From Deltaproteobacteria bacterium UBA1386 (GTDB taxonomy: Bacteria; Desulfobacterota; Syntrophorhabdia; Syntrophorhabdales; Syntrophorhabdaceae), in NCBI GenBank assembly GCA_002305765.1, contig DBQU01000092.1, positions 1-24,191 of the forward strand: a stretch of 24,191 nt of DNA. The letters run 5' to 3'. A program made the translations under genes and the position numbers. Each line of letters opens with the position of its first letter. The first letter of the stretch is position 1. Below are positions 1 to 6,881 of the stretch, one piece after another. The notes under the pieces were generated by a model, which was not told where the DNA came from, did no database searches, and worked only from the letters and a program-made list of their open reading frames with translations.

Positions 1-24
1 AGGTCTCAGGTCTCAGGTCTCAGG
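1..24. repeat. 7-bp tandem repeat at the window edge
   Basis: The unit AGGTCTC occurs three times in tandem, followed by AGG. It sits on the very first bases, so it may be a contig-edge or assembly artefact rather than a biological repeat. Bases 25-119 hold no gene. They contain only a weak hairpin (GACA/TGTC arms, about 37-55) followed on the minus strand by a short T-run, which could act as a poor terminator for the aldehyde dehydrogenase gene that ends at 120. Confidence 0.6.
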
Positions 25-119
25 AAAAAGATGGAGACAGTGCTTCGCGTTGTCAATTATCGCCGAGGGCTGTTCTGTCCTTCCGCGTTCGAGGTGGAGC
101 CTGCGGCGTGGGACGGTTC

Positions 120-1682
120 CTAAAGTTCCTCGATGATGTCGACGTTTCCGTCGGCGTTCCTCGTGGCTATGAAGGTGGGGACGGTGAAGGCGTCGACGGC
201 TTCGGAGATGGAGAGGCTCCCTTCCGCGGAATCCTTTCTCCCCGTGAATGGGACCGTGTCGGGACTGCGCTGACACTGGCAATTGATGTTGACCCGCGAC
301 ACGTGGTGAACGAGGTACTCTGTCAGTTTCTTCAAAGTTGCCCTGTCCTTGCCGAAGAGGCTGACCTGCTGGCCGTACGGCGACTCGGCGATATACCTGA
401 GGGACTCATCGATGTCGTCATAGGGCACCACCGGCACGACGGGTCCGAACTGCTCCTCGCGGCAGACCCTCATGTGGGTCGAAGCGGGGTACATGACTGC
501 CGGAGAGAAGAAGGTCCCCGTTGTTTCGCCTCCGCCCTCATTGACGATCCCCGCACCGAGGTTCATGGCGTCCTCCACCAGCCCTGACAGGTACTGCGCG
601 CGATCATGCTCGGCAAGGGGCGTCACGAAGACACCATCCTCCCAGGGCATCCCGTGCTTCAAACCCCGCACCGCCTCGCTGAGCCGTTCGTTGAACTCCC
701 CGGCAACGCTCCGATGCACGAAGAATATCTTCAAGGCGGCACAGCGCTGTCCATTGAACGTCAGAGCCCCTCTTATGCATTCCGAGGCCGCCCTGTCCAT
801 GTCGGCGTCGGGAAGTACGATGGCGGGGTTCTTCGCCTCGAGGCCGAGGATACACTTGAGACGGTGCGGCTTCGGGTGAAGTCCCTTGAGATATCCGGCA
901 ACGGGGCTCGTCCCGATGAAATAGAAAAGGTCAACCATCCCCGACGACAAGAGGGGTGGTATGATCCTCCTGCCGTCCCCATAGACGATATTGACCGATC
1001 CGACCGGGAAAACATCCCGGGCAGCCCGCAGAAGATACTGGAAGAAGAGACATCCGAGCCGGGGTGGCTTGATGACCACCGTGTTACCCGCAAGCATCGC
1101 CGGGGCGAAGGCGGTCATGGTCTCAAAGAGGGGATAGTTGAAAGGCCCCATGATGAGAACGACCCCTCGAGGCACCCTTTCGAGCCTGCCGGCGATGCCG
1201 TTGTCCACGACAAGCCCTCCCGGCTTACCGCCACACCGTTCGAAGACCTCCACACATCCCCGGGCATACGCCACGGAACGGTCAAACTCACCTGCCGCGT
1301 CCCCCGCCGTCTTCCCTATCTCCCACTGGAGAAGACGAACGATCCTCTCCCTTGACTCCTCCATCCGGACAATGAAGGTGCTCATCCTCTCCGCCCTGCC
1401 GGCCGCCGGCAGCCGCGGCCACACCCCCATCCCGTCGGAATACGCCTCGCGGGCGTGCCTGAGCATGCCGAGTGACGCCTCCTCGTCCATGGAAGGCACG
1501 GACCCGATGCACTTCCGGGACAAACCTCCCGCGCCCTGTATGAGCACGGGAGAGGAAACTTCCCTGAAGGGACCCTTCCATCCCTCCACCCTGCCCGCGA
1601 GAAGATAGTCCATCCCCGCGACGGGTATGCCCTCGAGCATTTCCGCCGGAATGTCCTTCTCATATGGAAAAAGGTTCTTCAT
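120..1682 (-). CDS. aldehyde dehydrogenase, GapN-like (NP-GAPDH-type) subfamily
   Basis: A 520-residue NAD(P)-dependent aldehyde dehydrogenase, a normal length for the superfamily. Visible are the cofactor-binding segment GPFNYP with the following AGNTVVIKP, the catalytic-cysteine motif NGQRC near residue 320, and a late EEQFGPVVPVVPY segment. The C-terminal stretch RVNINCQCQRSPDTVPFTGRKDS resembles non-phosphorylating glyceraldehyde-3-phosphate dehydrogenases, so oxidation of glyceraldehyde-3-phosphate or another short aldehyde is the best guess; the substrate cannot be fixed from sequence. Oddity: the usual ELGGK general-base motif reads LGLEAK, with Glu displaced by two positions. This may be typical of the subfamily. 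The ATG follows AAGGGA at a longish spacing. The gene has its own candidate promoter at 1744-1773 and appears monocistronic at the left end of the window. Confidence 0.85.
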   Translation of the reverse strand: MKNLFPYEKDIPAEMLEGIPVAGMDYLLAGRVEGWKGPFREVSSPVLIQGAGGLSRKCIGSVPSMDEEASLGMLRHAREAYSDGMGVWPRLPAAGRAERMSTFIVRMEESRERIVRLLQWEIGKTAGDAAGEFDRSVAYARGCVEVFERCGGKPGGLVVDNGIAGRLERVPRGVVLIMGPFNYPLFETMTAFAPAMLAGNTVVIKPPRLGCLFFQYLLRAARDVFPVGSVNIVYGDGRRIIPPLLSSGMVDLFYFIGTSPVAGYLKGLHPKPHRLKCILGLEAKNPAIVLPDADMDRAASECIRGALTFNGQRCAALKIFFVHRSVAGEFNERLSEAVRGLKHGMPWEDGVFVTPLAEHDRAQYLSGLVEDAMNLGAGIVNEGGGETTGTFFSPAVMYPASTHMRVCREEQFGPVVPVVPYDDIDESLRYIAESPYGQQVSLFGKDRATLKKLTEYLVHHVSRVNINCQCQRSPDTVPFTGRKDSAEGSLSISEAVDAFTVPTFIATRNADGNVDIIEEL

Positions 1683-1743
1683 GCCGCTGTCATCCCTTTA
1701 GCTATCCGTCACAACTCCAGTTTCTTCGGTGCAGGGGTTGTCT

Positions 1744-1773
1744 ATTATAGGTAGAAAACCGGGAAAACATCAA
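1744..1773 (-). promoter_or_regulatory. candidate sigma-70 promoter of the aldehyde dehydrogenase gene
   Basis: On the minus strand TTGATG (1768-1773) and a perfect TATAAT (1744-1749) are separated by 18 nt. The -10 element lies about 60 nt before the ATG at 1682. The -35 is weak, so this rests mainly on the -10 box and on its position just after a likely terminator. Confidence 0.5.
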
Positions 1774-1825
1774 AGAAAAAACTCCCCGGTCCATGAAGTC
1801 GGCGAAGCACGTCCCGGCTGGAGTT
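1774..1825 (-). terminator. candidate intrinsic terminator after the mscS-family gene
   Basis: On the minus strand AACTCC plus CCGG (1814-1825) can pair with CCGG plus GGAGTT (1780-1789). There is a 2-nt bulge and a loop of about 24 nt, and the 3' arm runs straight into TTTTTT. The long loop and the bulge lower the confidence. The T-run position, between the mscS stop and the next promoter, fits. The 3' arm also resembles the tRNA-Asn 3' end. Confidence 0.4.
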
Positions 1826-1983
1826 GCAAACCCTCTTCTACCCGGCAACTGCCGGTCATGGAGCCTGAAGGCAGGATGAGGGCGACAAATGCGATCCGTG
1901 TGGTACCATCACCGTCCCGCCTGAGTATCCCGGACATGGAACTGCGTTACCGGGAACTCCTCGCCGCGAAAATAAGAAGATCG

Positions 1984-2769
1984 CTATTTCGGAAGGACAG
2001 TGCTCGCGGCTATCGCCTCCTTGATCCGCTCGGTTATGTCACTGGCCATAAGCGGTTCAAAACGGATATCCATCACGTAGGCTTTGACCCTGAACATGGT
2101 AAGAAAACCATATTCATACCGGTCTTCCACCAGAACGTTCACAGGCTTCCTCCGGCAGACATAAGGAGAGCACAGGGCGGCTTCCTGCATGAGGCCTTTC
2201 ATGTCCTCAACGTCTACATGACCCGGCAGGCGGAACTCGACCACCACCTGCTCCGTAAGCTCTCCGGAATTGGAATTGGTGACGGCTTTACTGAGGAATA
2301 TTCCATTAGGAATGGCAACAATGCTGTCATCAAAGGTGTGAATGCGGCTGGTGCCCAATCCTATGTGGATCACTTCTCCATAGTATGAGTCCACCTTGAT
2401 CAGATCACCGACACGAAAGGGCCTGTCGAACAGGATCAGTATGCCGGACAGGATATTCTTCACTAACTCCTGAGCACCAAGACCAATGGCGACTCCCGCG
2501 GAGGCTGCGATTGCCACGAGCGTGTTCAGGCCGGGCTCGATCACCAGTGAAACGATGAAATAGGCGACCCCGACCCATACGGCAAGTCGCACAACCGGAA
2601 AGGCGCTGGATATCTTGACACGCTGCCGGGGAAACCGATCGCCCAGCAATCTGGAGAGCCTTTGGAGGCCGGCTACAGCCATCCAGGTCGCCGCTATGAT
2701 GATGATTGTCTCTGCAATTGTCTCAAAGTTCAGCAGTTTCTTGATCGACTCTATCAAATTCCTGTTCAT
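1984..2769 (-). CDS. MscS-family mechanosensitive channel
   Basis: A 261-residue inner-membrane protein of the small MscS type. Hydrophobic segments lie at about 15-35, 55-77 and 82-115. The last is the pore-lining TM3 with the family pattern GVAIGLGAQELVKNILSG followed by PFRVGD (117-122), then the beta domain (IPNGIF) and the alpha/beta C-terminal domain. Family members open under membrane tension and release solutes during hypo-osmotic shock; some serve other gating roles. The ATG has GGAG about 9 nt upstream. It lies 24 bp after an ATPase gene and is the last gene of a glgX-ATPase-mscS unit. Codon use is mixed, between that of glgX and that of the surrounding housekeeping genes. Confidence 0.9.
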   Translation of the reverse strand: MNRNLIESIKKLLNFETIAETIIIIAATWMAVAGLQRLSRLLGDRFPRQRVKISSAFPVVRLAVWVGVAYFIVSLVIEPGLNTLVAIAASAGVAIGLGAQELVKNILSGILILFDRPFRVGDLIKVDSYYGEVIHIGLGTSRIHTFDDSIVAIPNGIFLSKAVTNSNSGELTEQVVVEFRLPGHVDVEDMKGLMQEAALCSPYVCRRKPVNVLVEDRYEYGFLTMFRVKAYVMDIRFEPLMASDITERIKEAIAASTVLPK

Positions 2770-2793
2770 ATCCGAAACTCCCGATACATCATT

Positions 2794-4050
2794 TCAATAA
2801 AGGAGGTTACGCTGTTCCAGGGCCAGTGTGACCGCATGATGGATCACGGGGGACAGGTCGTATGTCTTCTCTTCATCGTCGTCATTTTCCACGATAAGGG
2901 GCTCAACCAATCTCGACTGCTCGAGGTATTCAAAGACCGTCCTGGTCCGGATACTACTTGTACGGAAGATCCTTTCGTGCTCCTTGACGGAAAGCACCCC
3001 GTGTCCGGCAAGCTCGGCAAGAGTCAACAGGTACAGATGGTCCATCTCTTTGATGAACCCCATATCCAGGTGATCGGGGGGCCAGAGAAAGAGCGTTCGC
3101 GTATGTGCCTCATAACGGCTGCAGAGCAGCAGGAAGTAGAGAGCGGCAGAGAAATTGACCCCGCTGTTGGCAAATACCGCACTGAAGAAAGCATCGTCTC
3201 TTCCTTCCTTCTCACCAGCCTCGGCCTGTGAACGTTGTTCGGATTCTATTCTGGAGCGACAAAAGGCCACGGGCAGTCCGGATTTTACAAGCCTCAGGTC
3301 CAGCGCATCACGAAGCTGGTCCTCTGTCAAGGAATCAATCGCCCACACATGAGAAAAATGGCGCGATACCTCGAGGTACCGCTCCATGTCGTTCCAGGGC
3401 AAGCGGCGACACGTGAAGAGCCAGAAATGCCGTTTCCTGGTGCACAGGAGGACGTACAGGAAGATCTCGGCAGCCTTGCGGCCGCCGATAACCCGAAGGA
3501 GAATATTGTGCGCGCCCTCCAGCACGATGAGCCGCGATTCATACTTCAACAGTCGAGCGATCAGGCTCTCAACATCGTCCGGGAGGGGATCATCCACATG
3601 AAAAAGCCTGCAAAAGAACTCAAGGACAAGCCCTTCGCTCCAGAGCCTTCTCCGCATTTCGCATCGAAGAATTTCCCGGTCTTCGGACTGCCTGCGCAGG
3701 AAGCAGTTTATCACGCTGGTCTTGCCGCAACCTTGCGGTCCTACCAACGCAACACTCGTGAGGCGACCGTTCTGCCAGTTCTCCATGGCTCTATCCAGTT
3801 GCTCGAGCAGTTCGCTGCGCCCAACTAGCAACTCTTCATCCTCGAGCGGCAGGGGGAGAAAAAAACTTCTGCGATCCTCCGGAAGACCATCGGCCCGCTT
3901 CAGGATCTGTTCAAGGGTGGGCAGGGCGCTGACCTGCAGGGTGCCTTTGGATGTGGTTTCCACAGCCGGTTCACGTCGCAGGATCTCTCGAAGACGCATT
4001 GATAAACGATTCCGGAAAGAAGGGGTTGGCATTTTCCTGCTCAGGGTCAC
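2794..4050 (-). CDS. orphan P-loop NTPase (AAA/STAND-like) with C-terminal helical region
   Basis: A 418-residue protein with a clear Walker A, GPQGCGKTS (residues 104-112). The candidate Walker B strand, RLIVLEGAHN (173-182), has Glu-Gly where Asp/Glu-Asp/Glu is usual. A later strand, HFWLFTCRRLPW, fits a sensor-1/Arg region, and the part after about residue 300 may include a winged-helix domain. It has no signal peptide or membrane segment, so it is predicted cytosolic. The exact family is not recognised; AAA_16/ORC-like or STAND-like NTPases are closest by pattern. The start drawn is GTG, 3 nt after the glgX stop; an ATG six codons later (4032, close behind AGGA) is an alternative. Arg codons are mostly CGN and Leu mostly CTG, unlike the AGG/CTC style of neighbours. 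Next to an MscS channel it could regulate or gate it, which is inference. Confidence 0.75.
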   Translation of the reverse strand: MTLSRKMPTPSFRNRLSMRLREILRREPAVETTSKGTLQVSALPTLEQILKRADGLPEDRRSFFLPLPLEDEELLVGRSELLEQLDRAMENWQNGRLTSVALVGPQGCGKTSVINCFLRRQSEDREILRCEMRRRLWSEGLVLEFFCRLFHVDDPLPDDVESLIARLLKYESRLIVLEGAHNILLRVIGGRKAAEIFLYVLLCTRKRHFWLFTCRRLPWNDMERYLEVSRHFSHVWAIDSLTEDQLRDALDLRLVKSGLPVAFCRSRIESEQRSQAEAGEKEGRDDAFFSAVFANSGVNFSAALYFLLLCSRYEAHTRTLFLWPPDHLDMGFIKEMDHLYLLTLAELAGHGVLSVKEHERIFRTSSIRTRTVFEYLEQSRLVEPLIVENDDDEEKTYDLSPVIHHAVTLALEQRNLLY

Positions 4051-4053
4051 GGT

Positions 4054-6159
4054 TCACGCGACCGGTTTATGGCGCAGCACCACCAGGGAACGGGCTTCAA
4101 CTTTGATCTGAGTCCCGGCTTCAATGGAGCTGCTCTCTTCCAACCAGCCAACCCGGGAATCGAGTTCCTTCACCCACCATTTCCCCCAATCCATCCCTGG
4201 AAGAGTGAAATTCAAAGGTTCATGATGGGCATTGAAGATCACGTAAAAATTGTGGTCCGTCACCGGCTCACCGCGTGGGTTGGGATTCGGAATGGCCTCA
4301 CCGTTTAAGAAGACTCCCAGCGATTTGGCAGGCCCGAAGCCCCATTCTTCCTCGGCCATTCTCTCGCCCTCCAGGGTGAACCACGCAATGTCGCCGACGT
4401 CGCCGCCATGTATTGGCCGGCCTTGAAACCAACCCCGGCGGTGGAAGACCGGATGGTCTCTGCGGAAGTTGATGAGCCTACGGCAAAACTCGAGGAGATC
4501 CGCGTCCAGCTTATCCCAGTCGAACCAGGAGATCGCATTGTCCTGGCAGTACGCATTATTGTTGCCCTTCTGGGTGCGACCGATCTCATCTCCCCCCAAC
4601 AACATGGGCACGCCTTGAGAGAGCATCAGCGTGGCGAGGAAATTCCGTTTCTGGCCTTCTCGCAGGAGACGCACTTCGGCATCATCCGTGGGGCCCTCGG
4701 CACCGCAATTCCATGACCGGTTGTGGCTTTCACCGTCGCGGTTGCCCTCGCCATTGGCGTCGTTATGCCTTTCGTTGTAAGAAACCAGATCGTTCAAGGT
4801 AAACCCGTCGTGGGCGGTTATGAAGTTGATGCTTGCATAGGGCAGGCGGGAGGTGTTCTCGTACATGTCGGAGCTGCCGGTAAAACGCGTTGCGAACTCG
4901 CCCAGAGTCTGGTCTTCCCCTCTCCAAAAATCCCGCACGCAATCTCTGTATTTACCGTTCCACTCGGTCCACCCCGGCGGAAAGTTGCCGACCTGATAGC
5001 CGCCCTCGCCCACATCCCAGGGTTCGGCGATCAGCTTAACCTGGCCGATCACGGGGTCCTGCTGTATGATATCGAAGAACGCCGACAGCCGGTCCACCTC
5101 GTGCAGTTCACGCGCCAGAGCGGCCGCCAGATCGAAACGGAATCCATCCACGTGCATTTCCAGCACCCAGTATCGCAATGAATCCATGATGAGCTGCAGA
5201 ACATGCGGGTTGCGCATGTTCAGACTGTTGCCGGTCCCCGTGTAATCCATATAGTAACGCCGATCGCTTGTAAGACGGTAATAATAGGCGTTGTCGATCC
5301 CCTTGAAGCTGAGCATGGGGCCCAGGTGATTACCTTCCGCCGTGTGGTTGTAGACCACATCCAGGATAACTTCCATGCCGGCTTGATGGAGCGTCTTGAC
5401 CATCCGCTTGAATTCGGCCACCACCCCTCCGGGACGCTTGTCCGCCGCATACTCGTTTTGTGGAGCGAAATACCCTATGGAGTTGTATCCCCAATAATTC
5501 TTCAATCCCTGATCGACCAGATGCTTGTCATGAATAAAAAAATGGACCGGCATCAATTCCACCGCCGTCACCCCGAGCGCTTTCAGATGCTCGACCACCG
5601 CCGGATGTGCCAGTCCCGCGTACGTTCCGCGCAGTTCCTCGGGAACCTCCGGATGCCTTGCGGTCAGTCCCTTTACGTGGGCTTCATAAATGATCGTTCC
5701 GTGCCAGGGCAGCTGCAGTCTGCGGTCCCCGGTCCAATCGAAATGAGGTTGATGAACCACGCTCTTCGGCATAAAGGGCGCGCTGTCGCTGTCGCTGCGG
5801 TTGTCGGGCCCCTTGTCAAAGAGATAGCCGAAGACAGCTTCGTCCCATCGTACATGGCCGTCTACGGCCTTGGCATAGGGATCGAGGAGCAGTTTGGAAG
5901 GGTTGCAGCAGTGGCCCCGGGACAGGTCCCAGGGACCGTGCACACGGAATCCATACCGCCGGCCGGGCTCCACTTCAGGGAGATAACCGTGCCAGCAATA
6001 GCCCGTCGCTTCCGGCAGGTCGAGACGTTGCTCGGCTCCGTCCTCGTCAAAAAGGCAAAGCTCGACGCGATCGGCGACCTCGGAAAAGAGCGAGAAATTT
6101 GTTCCTGAGCCGTCATAGACGGCTCCCAAAGGATAGTGCAGTCCCGGCCACACTTTCAT
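4054..6159 (-). CDS. glgX: glycogen debranching enzyme GlgX
   Basis: A 701-residue GH13 isoamylase-type enzyme that hydrolyses alpha-1,6 branches of glycogen, typically phosphorylase limit dextrin, in the cytoplasm. The N-terminal CBM48-like domain (about 1-130) precedes the (beta/alpha)8 barrel. All four GH13 regions are visible: DVVYNH (267-272), GFRFD with nucleophile D343, IAEP with acid/base E379, and ITAHDG with H450-D451. The length matches GlgX. A strong AGGAGG precedes the ATG. No other glycogen gene is in the window. The downstream ATPase gene starts 3 nt after the stop, so the two are probably co-transcribed. Codon use (Arg CGN, few AGG; CTG) differs from the aspS-to-tyrS genes, hinting at a different origin. 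Confidence 0.93.
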   Translation of the reverse strand: MKVWPGLHYPLGAVYDGSGTNFSLFSEVADRVELCLFDEDGAEQRLDLPEATGYCWHGYLPEVEPGRRYGFRVHGPWDLSRGHCCNPSKLLLDPYAKAVDGHVRWDEAVFGYLFDKGPDNRSDSDSAPFMPKSVVHQPHFDWTGDRRLQLPWHGTIIYEAHVKGLTARHPEVPEELRGTYAGLAHPAVVEHLKALGVTAVELMPVHFFIHDKHLVDQGLKNYWGYNSIGYFAPQNEYAADKRPGGVVAEFKRMVKTLHQAGMEVILDVVYNHTAEGNHLGPMLSFKGIDNAYYYRLTSDRRYYMDYTGTGNSLNMRNPHVLQLIMDSLRYWVLEMHVDGFRFDLAAALARELHEVDRLSAFFDIIQQDPVIGQVKLIAEPWDVGEGGYQVGNFPPGWTEWNGKYRDCVRDFWRGEDQTLGEFATRFTGSSDMYENTSRLPYASINFITAHDGFTLNDLVSYNERHNDANGEGNRDGESHNRSWNCGAEGPTDDAEVRLLREGQKRNFLATLMLSQGVPMLLGGDEIGRTQKGNNNAYCQDNAISWFDWDKLDADLLEFCRRLINFRRDHPVFHRRGWFQGRPIHGGDVGDIAWFTLEGERMAEEEWGFGPAKSLGVFLNGEAIPNPNPRGEPVTDHNFYVIFNAHHEPLNFTLPGMDWGKWWVKELDSRVGWLEESSSIEAGTQIKVEARSLVVLRHKPVA

Positions 6160-6697
6160 GTCCTCCTGCCCTCCTCCCGCTCACAGTCTGAACATCACAT
6201 ATGTCCTGATTGGAGTTGGTCTTGCCGCTGACTCTGTCGGCGCCATAGGTCTTTTCACGACGGTTTCATCCCGCCCGCCCCTGAAATGAAGCCGCATATC
6301 CCTCACAGGGAGCAGGGCAAGATGCTTGGTCACCACACCTGAAGACCTGTATAGGTTGTTCGGGTTCCTCATTAAAGAAGTTTACCATACGCCAACCCAT
6401 CTCATAGCTCCATGGAGGATGGCGCTTCCGCTGTTCCCGGTCCACCGGCAACCCCCCATCAAGCCTCTCCTGGACCTTTTGCAGGATCATGGCAGGGTGT
6501 TTCATGCAGCAAAGACTGGAGAATTCGAACAGGAGATTTTGGTGGGTGCCCGAAATCCCACGGGTTTCACCCAGACCCCGGACGGCGGGCTTTGGCACTG
6601 TCAATCGGGAAACATGTGACTCGAACCTGCAACAACCTGTGCCCCTCGAAGCACACTCAGGCGGGACCATCGCTGCCCGTCAAGGCACAAAAAAAAG
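6160..6697. other. 538-bp intergenic region between tRNA-Asn and glgX
   Basis: No convincing gene is seen on either strand. The open frames here (for example minus 6266-6670) have no recognisable motif, no good ribosome site and no neighbour relation. The region contains a 16-bp copy of the tRNA-Asn T-arm (6618-6633), a GGGTG/CACCC hairpin candidate around 6549-6580 and the T-run that follows the tRNA (6689-6696 on the minus strand). A clear promoter for glgX was not found. The mixture of tRNA-derived sequence and non-coding filler fits an integration scar. Confidence 0.5.
6618..6633 (-). repeat. 16-bp duplicate of the tRNA-Asn T-arm
   Basis: On the minus strand GTTGCAGGTTCGAGTC is identical to bases 6710-6725 inside the tRNA-Asn gene, 92 bp away. 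The following bases do not complete a T-stem (CACAT instead of CCTGC), so this is not a functional tRNA. It looks like a remnant of a tRNA 3' half. Confidence 0.75.
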
Positions 6698-6771
6698 CTC
6701 CCCGGGCAGGACTCGAACCTGCAACCTACTGGTTAACAGCCAGCCGCTACTGCCGATTGAGCTACCGGGGA
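6698..6771 (-). tRNA. tRNA-Asn (anticodon GUU)
   Basis: Minus-strand cloverleaf. Acceptor TCCCCGG (6765-6771) pairs with CCGGGGA (6699-6705), with discriminator G at 6698. The D arm has GCTC and a GG-containing loop. Anticodon stem GCTGG/CCAGT encloses loop CTGTTAA, with GTT at 6735-6737. The T-arm is GCAGG-TTCGAGT-CCTGC. CCA is not encoded; a run of eight T follows almost directly (6689-6696) and probably helps end transcription. The gene lies 110 bp downstream of tyrS with its own candidate promoter. The AspRS in this window carries a signature of enzymes that also charge tRNA-Asn. Confidence 0.95.
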
Positions 6772-6840
6772 GTGGAATTCACTATCTTCTCGTCAAAGAG
6801 CATCGATAACAGCAAACTCATCTAACGCTATCGAGGGTAA

Positions 6841-6869
6841 AATAAACTACAAATTACCCCTAATGTCAA
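6841..6869 (-). promoter_or_regulatory. candidate promoter of tRNA-Asn
   Basis: Minus-strand TTGACA (6864-6869), a 17-nt spacer and TTTATT (6841-6846, 4 of 6 to consensus). It lies just past the tyrS stop and about 70 nt before the tRNA 5' end, in an AT-rich stretch. Confidence 0.55.
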
Positions 6870-6881
6870 GGATTACAGCCA

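Larger units (their letters stand above)
1683..1983. other. intergenic region between mscS-family gene and aldehyde dehydrogenase
   Basis: This 301-bp stretch holds no credible gene. It contains a candidate terminator for the upstream mscS-family gene (1774-1825) and a candidate promoter for the aldehyde dehydrogenase (1744-1773). It also has two small inverted repeats: CCGGC/GCCGG around 1841-1854, and CCCGG/CCGGG around 1929-1955. Bases 1773-1789 closely resemble the 3' end of the tRNA-Asn gene plus its T-run. Confidence 0.6.

Noticed and set aside
1729..2388. Plus-strand open frame of 219 codons starting in the intergenic region before mscS.
   Set aside because: Most of it is antisense to the MscS gene, with no recognisable domain and no good ribosome site.
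6266..6670. Minus-strand open frame of 134 codons between tRNA-Asn and glgX.
   Set aside because: No motif, low-complexity composition, it includes the tRNA T-arm copy, and there is no supported start.
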